A stretch of DNA of 41,742 bases from DATGKR01 sp035294565. GTDB taxonomy: Bacteria > Actinomycetota > Acidimicrobiia > Acidimicrobiales > Palsa-688. Under the pieces are notes generated by a model that was not told the origin of the DNA, did no database searches, and worked only from the letters and a program-made list of their open reading frames with translations. Position numbers and translations under genes: made by a program. Positions within the stretch are counted from its first letter, which is position 1; every line of letters begins with the position of its first letter. The DNA lies in contig DATGKR010000124.1 in assembly GCA_035294565.1 (NCBI GenBank), positions 1-41,742 on the forward strand. Reading direction: 5' to 3'. This document shows, piece after piece, positions 1 to 8,687 of this stretch.

Positions 1-6
1 GCGCCC

Positions 7-2070
7 GTGGGGATCATCCTGGCCGGCGCCGTGTTCGGCGGGATCAACGCCCTGGTGGCCATCTCGATAGTCCTGGTCTACAGGGCGAACCGGGTGATCA
101 ACTTCGCCGCCGCCGAGTTCGGCGCGGTCGCAGCGGTGGTCGCCATCGAGCTGCACATCCAGGAGCACGTCAACTACTTCCTCTCCGTCGCCGCCGGCCT
201 GGTGCTCTCCGCCCTGCTCGGCGCCGTCACCGAGATGGTCGTCCTGCGCCGCTTCTCCAACGCCCCCCGCCTGATCGTCGCAGTCGCCACGATCGGCCTG
301 GCCCAGCTGCTCAACGGCGTGTCGGTGATCATCCCGACCGAGTGGAGCAACTACGGCAACTCGGGGACCTTCGCCACCCCGTTCCGTTTCCACTTCATGA
401 TCTTCCCGGTCCTCTTCAACGGCAACTACGTCGTCGCCATCGTCCTCGTCCCGGTGGTCCTCGGCGCGCTCGCCTGGTTCCTGCGGGCCACCAGCTACGG
501 GGTGGCGATCCGCGCCGCCGCGGACAACGGCGACCGGGCGCGGCTCATCGGCATCCCGGTGGCCCGCCTGTCGACGATCGTCTGGTCGATCACCGGGGTC
601 CTCTCCGCCCTCGCCGTCCTGCTCCGGGTTCCGATCCTCGGCTTCGAGTCCTTCTCCAGCGTTTCGGGCGGCGGGCCCGACCTGCTGCTGCAGACCCTCA
701 CCGCGGCGGTGGTCGCCGGGATGACCAGCATCCCCGTCGCCCTCGTCGCCTCGGTGGGCCTGGGAATAGCCGAGCAGCTCGGCGCGTGGACCTTCCAGAA
801 CTCGACCTTCGTCGACGCCATGCTGCTGGTCGTCATCTTGGTGGCGCTCCTCGTGCGTAGGGAACGGCTCAGCCGGGCGGCCGAAACGGGGATCACCACC
901 TGGCAGGCGGTCCGGCCGGTGCGCGCCGTTCCGGCCGAGCTGTCCCGCCTGTGGGAGGTGCGCGCCGGGCGGACCGGTGTGCGCCTCGCCGTGCTCGCCT
1001 TCGGCCTGGCGCTCCCCTACTGGCTGCCCCCGGCGCGGACCCAGCTCGCCTCGCTGGTGCTCATATACGCCATCGTCGCTGTCTCTTTGGTCGTCCTCAC
1101 CGGATGGGCGGGGCACATCTCCCTCGGCCAGGTGGCTCTCATGGGCTTCGGGGCGGCGGTCACCGCCGACCTGTTCGCCGTCCACGGGTGGAACCTGTTC
1201 TTCGCCCTGGCAGCCGGCTGCGTAGTGGCCGGCGGCCTCGCCGTGCTCATGGGGATACCCGCCTTGCGGGTCAGCGGCCCGTACCTGGCGGTGGTCACCC
1301 TCGCCTTCGCCGTGACGAGCAGCGACTACTTCCTCGTCCCCCGCTACTTCAAGTGGCTCGACCCGACGGTGCCGGTGAACCGCCCCGCCCTCTTCGGTCG
1401 CGTCGCCATCGGCAGCGACCGGGAGATGTACTTCGTGTGCCTGGTAGCGCTGGTCTTCGTGCTGGTCGCAGCGCGGGCCTTGCGGGCCGCCCACGCCGGC
1501 CGGGCGATCGTCGCCGCCAAGGAGAACCGCCTCGCCACCCAGTCGATCGGCCTCAGCACCGTGCGCCTCAACCTGGTCGCCTTCGCCGTGTCCGGGGTTA
1601 TAGCGGGCCTGGCCGGGGGACTGTTCGTCGTCCAGCAGGAGAGCTTCAACTTCAGCGCCTTCGACGCCTACTCGGGGCTGCTGTTCTTCACCATGGTGGT
1701 GATCGGCGGACTCGGTTCCATCCCCGGGGCGGTGCTGGGCGCCGTCTACGTCTACGGGGCGCAGTACCTGCTCAAACCGGGTTTCCAGTTCCTGGCGACC
1801 GGTGCCGGCCTGCTGGTGCTGCTCATGTTCCTGCCCGGCGGGCTCGGCGAGCTCGTATTCCGCGCCCGGGACCGTCTGCTGCGCCTCGCCGCCGACCGGC
1901 GGGGGCTGCTCGTGCCCAGCCTGGTCGCCGACCGGCGGGCGGCCGACGGCGCCGGCGACTCCGCGGCGGGGGAGGACGTGACGGCCCTGATCAGCGCCGG
2001 CCTGGCCCCCGAGCCGAACGGCTCCCCGGCGGGCAACGGCGGGCGAAAAAAGGTGGCGGCGAAGCTGTGA
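7..2070 (+). CDS. Fused branched-chain amino acid-type ABC permease (LivH-LivM), possibly 5'-partial
   Basis: Membrane permease of a branched-chain amino acid (HAAT-family) ABC importer. Residues about 1-290 are LivH-like: the N-terminal region contains VYRANRVINFAAAEFGA, the counterpart of the family's INFAQGEF. Residues about 335-620 are LivM-like, with GWAGHISLGQVALMGFGA. Both permease halves are therefore in one 687-residue chain, where LivH and LivM are usually separate proteins of about 300 residues. The last 65 residues are charged and low in complexity. The frame is open to the window edge, so GTG at 7 may be internal and the true start upstream. The stop overlaps the GTG of the next gene by 4 bp, so the ATPase-bearing protein is translationally coupled. 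Substrate cannot be read from sequence, and no binding-protein gene is visible in the window. Confidence 0.9.
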   Translation: MGIILAGAVFGGINALVAISIVLVYRANRVINFAAAEFGAVAAVVAIELHIQEHVNYFLSVAAGLVLSALLGAVTEMVVLRRFSNAPRLIVAVATIGLAQLLNGVSVIIPTEWSNYGNSGTFATPFRFHFMIFPVLFNGNYVVAIVLVPVVLGALAWFLRATSYGVAIRAAADNGDRARLIGIPVARLSTIVWSITGVLSALAVLLRVPILGFESFSSVSGGGPDLLLQTLTAAVVAGMTSIPVALVASVGLGIAEQLGAWTFQNSTFVDAMLLVVILVALLVRRERLSRAAETGITTWQAVRPVRAVPAELSRLWEVRAGRTGVRLAVLAFGLALPYWLPPARTQLASLVLIYAIVAVSLVVLTGWAGHISLGQVALMGFGAAVTADLFAVHGWNLFFALAAGCVVAGGLAVLMGIPALRVSGPYLAVVTLAFAVTSSDYFLVPRYFKWLDPTVPVNRPALFGRVAIGSDREMYFVCLVALVFVLVAARALRAAHAGRAIVAAKENRLATQSIGLSTVRLNLVAFAVSGVIAGLAGGLFVVQQESFNFSAFDAYSGLLFFTMVVIGGLGSIPGAVLGAVYVYGAQYLLKPGFQFLATGAGLLVLLMFLPGGLGELVFRARDRLLRLAADRRGLLVPSLVADRRAADGAGDSAAGEDVTALISAGLAPEPNGSPAGNGGRKKVAAKL

Positions 2071-4988
2071 GGGGACGCCTCGGGCGCTTCTCGGAGTCGC
2101 TCGGCCCGGCCGGCTTGCTGCCGCTGGCCGTGCTGGTGGGCCTGGCCGCCACCCAGAGCTTCGACCTCAACGCCTTCGGGGTCCTCTCGCCGGACATCGA
2201 GAAGTCGTTCCACCTCTCCCAGGCGGGCATCGACACGGTCGCCTCGCTGACCGGCGCCGTGCCGATCGTCTTCGCCGTCGGCCTCGGCTTCATCGGCGAC
2301 CGGGGGAACCGGGTGCGCCTTTCGCGCTGGCTGGGGGTCGTGTGGGCGGTGACGGCGATCGCCACCGGCCTCGCCCCCCTCTTGGTGGTTCTCGTGCTGG
2401 CCCGCATCGTCGGCGGGGTCGGGTTCCTGAGCTCCGAGACGATCTACCCGAGCCTCCTCTCCGACTTCTACCCGCCCGAAGGGGTCGGCCGGGCGTTCAG
2501 CGGCTACCGCTTCGGCGCGCAGGGTGTCGGCCTGCTCGGCGCCCCCCTGGCCGGGGCTATCGCCTCGGCGGCGGGGTGGCGCCCGGCGTTCGTCCTGCTG
2601 GCCCTGCCCACCTTCGCTCTGGTCGCGGCGACGACCCTCCTGCGGGAGCCGCAGCGGGGGGCTTCCGCCGGCCTGGCGCCGCCCGCCCAGGGAGGCGTTT
2701 CGCTCGGGGAGGGGTTCAGGCGGGTGAGGTCGGTGCGCACCCTGCGGCGCACGTGGTACGCGGCGTTCCTCTTCGGCGCCGGGACCGTCCCGCTGGCGAC
2801 GGTGATCAACACCTTCTACAAGGACGTGTACCACCTCGGCGCCTCGGCGCGCGGCGGGGTGTCGACCCTGCTCGGCGTCGGCGGCCTGGTCGGCGTCGGG
2901 GTGGGCGGCTGGTTGACGACGAGGTGCATGGCGAGGCGCCGGCCAGAGCTGCTCGCGGTTGTCAACGGGGCGCTCATCGTCTCCTTCGGCGCCCTCGCCC
3001 TGGTGCTCGCCGTCGTGCCGAGCGTGGGCGCCGCCGTGGCGGTCACCGGGTTCGTGACCATCGGCGCTTTCGGTTTCCTGCCCGCCTACACGACCCTGGT
3101 GTCGCTGGTCACCGCCCCGGCGCTGCGGTCCCAGGCCTACGCCTGGTCGCTGTTCTTCTACGCCCTGGGTGCCATCGTCATCACCCCGATCGTGGGGGGG
3201 ATCGCCGACTCGCACGGCCAGCGGGCGTCGCTGGCGGTCCTGGCCCTGGTGGTCGCCGCCGGGGGGGCGATCGGCCTGACCGTCAAGAGGTTCGTGGTCG
3301 CCGACGTGGCCGCCGCGCTGCGGGCCGAGGCCGTCGTCGCGTCGGGGATGACGCTCTCGGTGCGCGGCGTCGACGCCGGCTACGGCGGCGTGCAGGTCCT
3401 CTTCGGCGTCGACCTCGACGTCGCCCCCGGCGAGATCGTCGCCCTGCTCGGCACGAACGGGGCGGGCAAGTCGACCCTGTTGAAGACGGTCACCGGCCTG
3501 CTCGACCCGACGGGAGGGGCGATCTCCTTCGAGGGACGCGACATCACCCACGCCGACCCGCTGGCGGCCGCCAGGATGGGGATCGCCCAGGTGCCCGGCG
3601 GCCGGGGGGTGTTCCCGTCGCTGACCGTCGCCGAGAACCTGCGGGTCGCCGGCTGGCTCGACCGCAAGGACAAGCAGGCGCTCGAAGCGTCGGTACGCCA
3701 GGCGCTCGAGTACTTCCCCCGCCTCGCCGAGCGCCTCGACACGCCGGCCGGCTCGCTGTCGGGCGGTGAGCAGCAGATGCTGTCCCTCGCCCAGGCTTTC
3801 ATCGCCCGCCCGAAGCTGCTGCTGATCGACGAGCTCTCTTTGGGGTTGGCCCCGACGGTGGTCAAGCAGCTCGTCGGCATCGTCAAGGCGATCCACGCGG
3901 CGGGGACGACGGTGGTCATCGTGGAGCAGTCCGTCAACGTGGCGCTGCAGCTCGCCGAGCGGGCCGTTTTCATGGAAAAAGGTGAGGTTCGCTTCAGCGG
4001 GCCCACCGCCGAGCTGCTCGAGCGTCCCGACATCCTGCGCGCCGTCTTCCTCGGCGCGGCTGCTGGGGGCGCACCGGCGGGCACGCGGCGCGCGGCGGGT
4101 CGGGAGGTGGTCCTCGAGACGCACGACCTCACCTTCTCCTACGGGGGGATCCGGGCGGTCGACTCGGTGGACCTCGCCCTGCGGCGGGGGGAGATCCTCG
4201 GCTTCCTCGGTCCGAACGGCGCCGGCAAGACCACCCTGTTCGACCTCGTGTCGGGGTTCGGCCGCGCCGAGCGGGGTCGGGTGCTCCTCGACGGCGTCGA
4301 CGTCACGGGTTGGCCCGCCCACCGAAGGGCCGCGGCCGGGATCGGACGGTCCTTCCAGGACGCTCGGCTGTGGCCCGGCCTGACCGTCAAGGAGAGCCTC
4401 GCCCTGGCCCTCCACGAGGAGGCGGAGATCACCGGAGCGCTCGCCGCCATGCTCGCCCCGCCGCAGGTCGCCGGCTCCGAGGCCATCTTGGACCGGCGGG
4501 TGGAGGAGCTCATAGAGCTGATGGGCCTCGGGGCGTTCAGGGACAAGTTCGTCTCCGAACTGTCCACCGGGTCGCGGCGGATGGTGGAGCTGGCGGCGAT
4601 CGTCGCCCGGCGGCCCCGGGTGATCCTCCTCGACGAGCCGTCCTCCGGTATCGCCCAGCGCGAGACCGAGGCGCTCGGACCGCTCATCCGCCGTATCCGC
4701 TCGGAGCTGGACTGCTCGATCATGATCATCGAGCACGACATCTCGCTCATCCGCGCCGTGTCGGACCGCATGGTCGCCATGGAGCTCGGCGCCGTCATCG
4801 CCGAAGGGACCCCGAAGAAGGTGCTCGAAGACCGTCGGGTCGTCGAGTCCTACCTGGGCGGCCCGCTCGAGACAGCCGGGGCGGCGGCGTCCAACGGCTC
4901 GAAGCCGCGCCGGCGCCCGGCGCGGCCGGCGACGAGCTCGGCGGCCAACGGGAAGGCCCCCGCCGGGGCTCTGGGGGGGAGGCGGTGA
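2067..4988 (+). CDS. MFS transporter fused to LivF-type and LivG-type ABC ATPases
   Basis: A 973-residue three-part protein. Residues about 10-420 form an MFS-type membrane domain of about 12 hydrophobic segments, with a motif-A-like loop GFIGDRGNRVRLSRW. Residues about 428-665 are a LivF-like ATPase with Walker A GTNGAGKST near 462, signature LSGGEQQ and Walker B LLLIDE near 585. Residues about 690-930 are a LivG-like ATPase with Walker A GPNGAGKTT near 715, signature LSTGSRR near 832 and Walker B VILLDEP near 852. The frame has no stop between the parts. An in-frame ATG at 3348 could allow separate internal translation of the ATPases. GTG 2067 overlaps the livHM stop, so the ATPases probably power the upstream permease. 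The MFS domain's role is unknown. The tail (about 930-973) is low complexity. Confidence 0.9.
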   Translation: MRGRLGRFSESLGPAGLLPLAVLVGLAATQSFDLNAFGVLSPDIEKSFHLSQAGIDTVASLTGAVPIVFAVGLGFIGDRGNRVRLSRWLGVVWAVTAIATGLAPLLVVLVLARIVGGVGFLSSETIYPSLLSDFYPPEGVGRAFSGYRFGAQGVGLLGAPLAGAIASAAGWRPAFVLLALPTFALVAATTLLREPQRGASAGLAPPAQGGVSLGEGFRRVRSVRTLRRTWYAAFLFGAGTVPLATVINTFYKDVYHLGASARGGVSTLLGVGGLVGVGVGGWLTTRCMARRRPELLAVVNGALIVSFGALALVLAVVPSVGAAVAVTGFVTIGAFGFLPAYTTLVSLVTAPALRSQAYAWSLFFYALGAIVITPIVGGIADSHGQRASLAVLALVVAAGGAIGLTVKRFVVADVAAALRAEAVVASGMTLSVRGVDAGYGGVQVLFGVDLDVAPGEIVALLGTNGAGKSTLLKTVTGLLDPTGGAISFEGRDITHADPLAAARMGIAQVPGGRGVFPSLTVAENLRVAGWLDRKDKQALEASVRQALEYFPRLAERLDTPAGSLSGGEQQMLSLAQAFIARPKLLLIDELSLGLAPTVVKQLVGIVKAIHAAGTTVVIVEQSVNVALQLAERAVFMEKGEVRFSGPTAELLERPDILRAVFLGAAAGGAPAGTRRAAGREVVLETHDLTFSYGGIRAVDSVDLALRRGEILGFLGPNGAGKTTLFDLVSGFGRAERGRVLLDGVDVTGWPAHRRAAAGIGRSFQDARLWPGLTVKESLALALHEEAEITGALAAMLAPPQVAGSEAILDRRVEELIELMGLGAFRDKFVSELSTGSRRMVELAAIVARRPRVILLDEPSSGIAQRETEALGPLIRRIRSELDCSIMIIEHDISLIRAVSDRMVAMELGAVIAEGTPKKVLEDRRVVESYLGGPLETAGAAASNGSKPRRRPARPATSSAANGKAPAGALGGRR

Positions 4989-5959
4989 TCCGCCGGGCGG
5001 TCGTGGCCCTCGCCGCGGCGGCCCTGCTCGGCGCCGCCTTCGCCGTGCCTGCGTCGGCCGCCTCCCCCCTCAAGGACGGCTGGTGGAGCGAGACCAACGT
5101 AGGGCTCGGCTTCTCCGCTGCCCCCCCACAGGTGCCCTCCGGTGGTCTCTACGTGGAGAACGGCTACAGCGGCCCGGTGGCGATAGCAGCCGTCACCTAC
5201 GAGGTGCCCCCGGGGTCGGCGGTCGGCCAGCTCACCTTGCAGGTCGCCGGCCAGGCGGTGATCACCTCGCCGCCGGTCGCCTGCCCGCTCACCGTCGCCG
5301 GACGCGGCTACAAGCCGGCGCAGGACGGCCCCTGGTCGCAGCGGCCCGCCTACGACTGCAAGCAGGCGCAGGTGACCGCCACGGTGGCGTCCAACCACTC
5401 GACGGTGTCCTTCGACGCCGGGCCGCTCCTCCAAGACGGCGTCGTGGCGGCGGCCATTCTCGCCGGGGGCCCCGCCGACGAGATCGCTTTCGACCCGCCG
5501 GGGCCGGCGAGCCTCCCGGTCACGCCGCCGGGCTCCTCGGCGTCGCCCGCCGGCGTGTCCGCCCCCGCGGGGGTGCCCACCGTCCCGGCGGCCCCGTCCT
5601 CCTCGCCGGCATCCCCGGCCGGTGCCGGCGCGAGCGGCGCGTCCCAGGCGACGGCTGCCCCGACCTCCTCGCTGCAGCCCGCCGCCCCCGCGACGGCAGC
5701 CCCCGCCGTCGCGCCCGCAGCGCAGGGCTCCGCCTCCTCGGCCCCGCCGGCCTCGTCGGGCCCGTCCCGGCCGGTGTCCGCCGGCCGGTCCCTCGCCGCT
5801 GCGAGCCGCCCCGGCGGTTCGAAGGTCGGGGAGATCCTCGGCGCCGTCGGGCTGGTCGGCCTGCTCGTCGCCTACACCGAGGGCTACGGCCTGCTGGGCG
5901 GCCGGATCGGCGGCCCGGGTCCCCTTCAGCGCGCCGCCAGGCGAAGGCGGCCGGCGTAG
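4985..5959 (+). CDS. Secreted or surface-anchored protein with Ala/Pro/Ser-rich stalk
   Basis: No family recognised. The GTG start overlaps the preceding TGA by 4 bp, so it belongs to the transporter operon. Residues 1-26 look like a Sec signal peptide: basic start, Ala/Leu-rich core, cleavage after VPASA. A domain of about 150 residues follows, with two cysteines (in VACPLTVAG and AYDCKQAQ) that could form a disulfide. Next is a long stretch dominated by Ala, Pro and Ser, typical of an extracellular stalk. Near the C-terminus a hydrophobic helix (GEILGAVGLVGLLVAY) could anchor the protein, followed by a short basic tail. Position suggests an accessory surface component of the ABC system, but that is inference. 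Its 3' end overlaps the convergent gene by 34 bp. Confidence 0.75.
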   Translation: MIRRAVVALAAAALLGAAFAVPASAASPLKDGWWSETNVGLGFSAAPPQVPSGGLYVENGYSGPVAIAAVTYEVPPGSAVGQLTLQVAGQAVITSPPVACPLTVAGRGYKPAQDGPWSQRPAYDCKQAQVTATVASNHSTVSFDAGPLLQDGVVAAAILAGGPADEIAFDPPGPASLPVTPPGSSASPAGVSAPAGVPTVPAAPSSSPASPAGAGASGASQATAAPTSSLQPAAPATAAPAVAPAAQGSASSAPPASSGPSRPVSAGRSLAAASRPGGSKVGEILGAVGLVGLLVAYTEGYGLLGGRIGGPGPLQRAARRRRPA

Positions 5960-7056
5960 GCGGCGAGGTAGCGCAGCGGCACCGACCCGTCGATCTGCAC
6001 CCACCGCGAGCCGCTCAGCGACACCTGGATCTGCGGGCCGGTCGACTCGAGCACCGACCTGGCCCCGCCCAGCCCGGCCAGGTGCAGCGACAACGCAGGG
6101 ACTCCGGCGTCGTCCCAAGGCGCCTGGCCCACCCCGGCTTCGACGGTCACGTCCGCCCCGCCGCGCCGGTACGCCCAGACGGTGGACACGTCTGCGACGC
6201 GCGAGGTGTCGGTAGGGTCGAAGGCGGTCACGCCGACCGAGCCGGCGGAGCTGAAGCCCGGCGGCGGGGGAGGGGCCGCCAGGAACGACCCCTGCGGCCC
6301 CGGCAGCCCCACGTGGACGACGGCCGAAGGAGGCGGGCTGGCGGCGGGGGCGGCGGGAACCCTGACCCGCGGGTCGGAGCGGCCCACCAGCACCTCGACC
6401 GCCGTCCGGCGCAGCACCACCCGGCCCGAGTAGGTCCACGTCTCGGCCAGCTCCAACCCCGACGGGGACAGGCACAGGTCGTCGTGGTCGCCGCCGGAGG
6501 GCCGGGCCACGGGCCCGACTGGTGGGCCGGCGAACCTCCAGGTGGTGCAGCGCTGCCCGGCGACGAGGCGGGGCCCGCCGACCGGTACGGCCAGGCTTCG
6601 GCGGCGCAGGTCGGCGAGCTCGGGGACCAGCCCCTCGGCCCCGCTGCCCATGCCGGGCGGGCGTCCGGACACCGCGACGAGCCGGCCGGCGTGCAGGTCG
6701 TAGAGGGCGTCGAAGGTGGAGACGCTGCCGCCGCTCGGCGGGGCGCCGGCGGTCGGGTCGGATCGGTAGGTGAGGTCCGCCACGTCGAAGGGGCCGTCCG
6801 CCTGGAGGACCTCCCAGGTGGTCACCGCCGTGCCGCTGCTGGAGTTGGCCACCCGGTAGACCACCTCGTAGCGGGCGGGCAGACCCGGGCCCGGACCCGG
6901 CGCCCCCCCGGAGGTGGCCGCTGCGACGCCGAGCGCGGCGCCGACGGCCACGACCACGGCGCCGGCCGCCGCCAGAACCAGCCGCCGCCGGCCGGTCCCG
7001 GCTCTGCGGGGCCGCCGCGGGGGGATCGGGCGGCGGGCGGGCCGCCGGTAGAGCAC
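5926..7056 (-). CDS. Membrane-anchored extracytoplasmic protein, unknown family
   Basis: A 376-residue protein. An Arg/Pro-rich cytoplasmic N-terminus of about 25 residues is followed by one hydrophobic segment (LVLAAAGAVVVAVGAALG), then a large extracytoplasmic part with no recognised domain. The pattern is type II membrane topology or an uncleaved signal anchor. The region includes single cysteines (GQRCTTWRF, DDLCLSPSG) and repeated beta-strand-like stretches, and may be a lipoprotein- or beta-rich-type fold, but I cannot assign it. GTG 7056 is the only plausible start near the anchor. The gene diverges from the DksA-like gene across only 14 bp and its 3' end overlaps the convergent secreted-protein gene. 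Confidence 0.7.
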   Translation of the reverse strand: MLYRRPARRPIPPRRPRRAGTGRRRLVLAAAGAVVVAVGAALGVAAATSGGAPGPGPGLPARYEVVYRVANSSSGTAVTTWEVLQADGPFDVADLTYRSDPTAGAPPSGGSVSTFDALYDLHAGRLVAVSGRPPGMGSGAEGLVPELADLRRRSLAVPVGGPRLVAGQRCTTWRFAGPPVGPVARPSGGDHDDLCLSPSGLELAETWTYSGRVVLRRTAVEVLVGRSDPRVRVPAAPAASPPPSAVVHVGLPGPQGSFLAAPPPPPGFSSAGSVGVTAFDPTDTSRVADVSTVWAYRRGGADVTVEAGVGQAPWDDAGVPALSLHLAGLGGARSVLESTGPQIQVSLSGSRWVQIDGSVPLRYLAAYAGRLRLAAR

Positions 7057-7062
7057 TACGCT
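7057..7062 (+). promoter_or_regulatory. Putative -10 box TACGCT for the DksA-like gene
   Basis: TACGCT fits the actinobacterial -10 pattern TANNNT and ends 8 nt before GTG 7071. This matches the leaderless-type spacing seen at other unit starts in the window. No convincing -35 is visible. The whole intergenic gap is 14 bp. Confidence 0.35.
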
Positions 7063-7070
7063 GGCCGGCC

Positions 7071-7292
7071 GTGGCCGGCGAGGAGGGAGACTCTCGAGAG
7101 GCGGCCCCCGGCGGACAGCACCCGGCGGGCGACGAAGCCGAGCGCCTGGCGCAGATCGCCGGTGAGCTGGACCGGGTGGAGGAGACCCTGCGCCGGCTCG
7201 ACGAGGGCAAGCTCCCCTCGTGCGAGGTGTGCGGGGCGCCCATCCCCGGCGACCCGCTCGGCGACCGTTGCGCTGACCACCGGCGGCTATAG
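7071..7292 (+). CDS. Small DksA/TraR-type zinc-finger protein
   Basis: A 73-residue protein. Residues about 22-50 form an acidic amphipathic helix (LAQIAGELDRVEETLRRLDE), followed by a zinc-finger-like end CEVCGAPIPGDPLGDRCADH. The spacing C-x2-C-x12-C-x2-H is that of the TraR/DksA finger with the last Cys replaced by His. DksA proteins bind the RNA polymerase secondary channel through an N-terminal coiled coil. Here the protein is short (DksA is about 150, TraR about 73), so it resembles TraR in size. GTG 7071 is the first plausible start. Its 3' end overlaps the convergent carboxylase gene by 6 bp. A direct action on RNA polymerase is inference. Confidence 0.8.
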   Translation: MAGEEGDSREAAPGGQHPAGDEAERLAQIAGELDRVEETLRRLDEGKLPSCEVCGAPIPGDPLGDRCADHRRL

Positions 7293-8684
7293 GGGGCCGT
7301 TGCCGTGCTTGCGCCGCCCCAGCCGCTCCCGCTTGGTCGATAGCAGCCGCAGGGCCGACGCCACCTCGCGCCTGGTGTCCGCGGGGTCTATGACTTTGTC
7401 CACGTAACCACGCTCGGCCGCGACGTAGGGGTTGAGGTAGCGCCGCTCGTACTCGTCGGCCAGGCGGGCCTGCGCCGCGGCGTCCTCCCGGCGGTGGAGG
7501 ATCTGCACCGCCCCCTGCGCCCCCATCACCGCGACCTGCGCCGACGGCCACGCCAGGCACACGTCGCTGCCCATCCCCTTCGAGTCCATCACGATGTAAG
7601 CCCCGCCGAACGCCTTGCGCAGGATCAGGCACACCCTCGGCACGGTCGCCTCGGCGTAGGCGAACACCAGCTGGGCGCCGTGGCGGATCATGCCCCGCCA
7701 CTCGAGGTCCTTGCCGGGCATGAACCCGGGGGTGTCCACTAGGGTGAGCAGCGCCACGTTGAACGAGTCGCACAGGGCGACGAAGCGTGCCCCCTTCTGG
7801 GAGGCGGCGATGTCCAGCGTGCCGGCCATCGACTGGGGTTGGTTGGCGACCACCCCCACGGGACGGCCCTCCACCCGGCAGAAGGCGGTGACCAGCTGGG
7901 GCGCCCATCCGGCCCGCAGCTCGAGCATCTCGGCGTCGTCGGCGATCGACTCCACGACGCGGCGCACATCGTAGGAGCCGGTCGCCGCGGCGGGCAGCAG
8001 GTCCCGCAGCTCTTCGGTCCGGCGGTCGCTGGGATCCCCGCAAGGGATCGCCGGCGGCTCCTCGTCGGTGTGGTCGGGCAGGTAGTCGAGCAGGGCGGCC
8101 ACCGCGTCGAGCGCCGAGGCGCCGTCGGGCGCCAGCAGCGACGCCACCCCCGACAGCCGGGCGTGGACCCGCTGGCCCCCGAGCTGCTCGGGGGACAGCC
8201 GCTGGCCGGTCATCTGCGCCGCGGCCGCCGGGCCCGACACGTAGGCCACCGCCTCGGGGGTCATCACCACTGCGTCGGCTATCCCCATCAGCAGCGCCGG
8301 TCCGGAGACGGCCAAGCCGTAGGCGACGACGACCACCGGCACGATCCCCGAGCATCCCGAAAGAGCCCTCGCCGCGCGTCCCCACCCATCCAGCGAAGGC
8401 ACGCCTTCGTGCACGTCGGCCCCCGCCGAGGACAGCACGATCACCAGCGGCAGTCGTTGTGACAATGCCATGCGCGCCGCGCTGGCGACGGTTTCGCTGT
8501 CAGAAGCTCCGAGGACCCCCCGGCGTACCCCCTCGTCGACGGTGACGGTCACCACCCGCCGGCCGGTGCCCGGAAGCCTGGCCAGGCCGGCCTGCGCCGC
8601 CCCCGGGACGCGCGCCCTCAAGTGGACGAGCATCGACGGCTCCAGGCCCGGCGCCGGGCGGGAGGTGCGCAGCGGCTGGGCCAC
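7287..8684 (-). CDS. Acyl-CoA carboxylase carboxyltransferase (beta) subunit-like protein
   Basis: Crotonase-fold carboxyltransferase of the AccD/PccB type, which moves carboxyl from carboxybiotin to an acyl-CoA. The C-terminal half is recognisable: CDSFNVALLTLVDTPGFMPG, RHGAQLVFAYAEATVP and ILRKAFGGAYIVMDSK are family blocks. The N-terminal half is divergent: the usual long N-terminal region is shortened, and the glycine-rich acyl-CoA oxyanion segment is present only in altered form near GLAVSGPALLMGIADAVV. At 465 residues it is shorter than the usual 510-540. GTG 8684 lies 3 nt after the metallopeptidase stop, so it is last in a three-gene minus-strand operon. No biotin carboxylase or BCCP gene is present nearby. 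Substrate is unknown, and an altered activity is possible. Confidence 0.85.
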   Translation of the reverse strand: MAQPLRTSRPAPGLEPSMLVHLRARVPGAAQAGLARLPGTGRRVVTVTVDEGVRRGVLGASDSETVASAARMALSQRLPLVIVLSSAGADVHEGVPSLDGWGRAARALSGCSGIVPVVVVAYGLAVSGPALLMGIADAVVMTPEAVAYVSGPAAAAQMTGQRLSPEQLGGQRVHARLSGVASLLAPDGASALDAVAALLDYLPDHTDEEPPAIPCGDPSDRRTEELRDLLPAAATGSYDVRRVVESIADDAEMLELRAGWAPQLVTAFCRVEGRPVGVVANQPQSMAGTLDIAASQKGARFVALCDSFNVALLTLVDTPGFMPGKDLEWRGMIRHGAQLVFAYAEATVPRVCLILRKAFGGAYIVMDSKGMGSDVCLAWPSAQVAVMGAQGAVQILHRREDAAAQARLADEYERRYLNPYVAAERGYVDKVIDPADTRREVASALRLLSTKRERLGRRKHGNGPL

Positions 8685-8687
8685 CGC

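Noticed and set aside
1752..4736. A 994-codon open frame on the minus strand
   Set aside because: It is antisense to the livHM and MFS-LivF-LivG genes, whose products have clear family motifs. Long antisense frames are expected at such high G+C. Its sequence is Arg/Gly/Asp-biased with no domain.
3348..4988. Separate livF gene starting at ATG 3348
   Set aside because: There is no stop between the MFS part and the ATPases, so the MFS chain must continue into LivF. An internal start is possible but does not make a separate gene.
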